Shown here piece by piece: positions 5,682 through 5,813 of a stretch of DNA of 5,813 nucleotides. Each line of letters opens with the position of its first letter. Position 1 is the stretch's first letter. Made by a program: the position numbers and the translations under genes. The notes under the pieces are model-generated. The model saw only the letters and a program-made list of their open reading frames with translations. It was not told the origin of the DNA and ran no database searches. Origin of the DNA: an uncultured Spirochaetaceae bacterium (lineage in GTDB: Bacteria > Spirochaetota > Spirochaetia > Treponematales > Treponemataceae); assembly GCA_902796985.1 (NCBI GenBank), contig CADBRC010000028.1, forward strand, positions 1 through 5,813, read 5' to 3'.

Positions 5682-5813
5682 TATATCAACCTCTCTTCAC
5701 CAGCGCTCTTGGCTATGAAATTCGCAAGAAGCAGCAGGAGGATATTGACGACGTTCTTGAAGATACCGGCAGCGGTTGCCAGGGCGAAGTCAAACTGCTT
5801 GAAACCATATTTC
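5681..5813 (-). CDS. Carbohydrate ABC transporter permease, LplB type (partial, C-terminus)
   Basis: Only the last 43 codons are present; the gene continues past the right edge of the window. Read on the - strand it encodes KYGFKQFDFALATAAGIFKN and then a hydrophobic segment VVNILLLLLANFIAK ending in a charged tail GEERLI. The pattern F-x-x-A-T-A-x-G-x-F-x-x-x-x-N followed by a leucine-rich last membrane helix is typical of the end of LplB-type permeases, the usual partner of the YtcP-type permease encoded next. The stop TAA (5683-5681) shares one base with the ATG of the downstream permease, and its final codons contain that gene's Shine-Dalgarno, so the pair is tightly coupled. The call rests on a short fragment plus context. 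Confidence 0.8.
   Translation of the reverse strand, partial: KYGFKQFDFALATAAGIFKNVVNILLLLLANFIAKSAGEERLI

Overview
The window looks like ordinary bacterial chromosome with moderately high GC. Housekeeping, sensory, nucleoside-salvage-like and sugar-transport genes lie close together, separated by compact hairpin terminators. The organism cannot be fixed from this sequence. The LplB/YtcP-type carbohydrate permease pair, the AGAGG-type ribosome binding sites and the style of the histidine kinase fit a clostridial Bacillota or a Treponema-like spirochaete. That placement is inference. No phage, insertion sequence, CRISPR array, tRNA or rRNA was seen.

Layout from left to right. A small heat-shock protein gene (+) is convergent with a membrane sensor histidine kinase gene (-), and the two share a GNRA-capped hairpin at 480-522. 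The kinase is divergent from argG (+), argininosuccinate synthase. Their roughly 185-bp shared intergenic region holds a three-copy 15-bp tandem repeat on the kinase side and two ARG-box-like operators on the argG side. After argG lies a long hairpin at 3364-3421. It is followed by a two-gene (+) unit: a small GNAT acetyltransferase, then a divergent nucleoside-phosphorylase-family protein whose Shine-Dalgarno overlaps the acetyltransferase stop codon. A bidirectional terminator at 4681-4720 separates this unit from a convergent (-) carbohydrate ABC transporter operon. That operon is represented by a complete YtcP/LplC-type permease and the last 43 codons of an LplB-type permease, joined by a TAATG stop/start overlap.

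How they work together. The two permeases would form the membrane channel of one sugar importer. Its binding protein, and probably its ATPase, lie outside the window. argG performs the penultimate step of arginine synthesis and is probably arginine-repressed through the putative ARG boxes. The histidine kinase has no response regulator in the window and is orphan here. The acetyltransferase and phosphorylase are probably co-expressed, but their substrates cannot be read from sequence. The most informative leads are the ARG-box pair, the possible leaderless start of the acetyltransferase, and the phosphorylase that lacks recognisable canonical phosphate-binding residues. I found no convincing undescribed multi-gene system.
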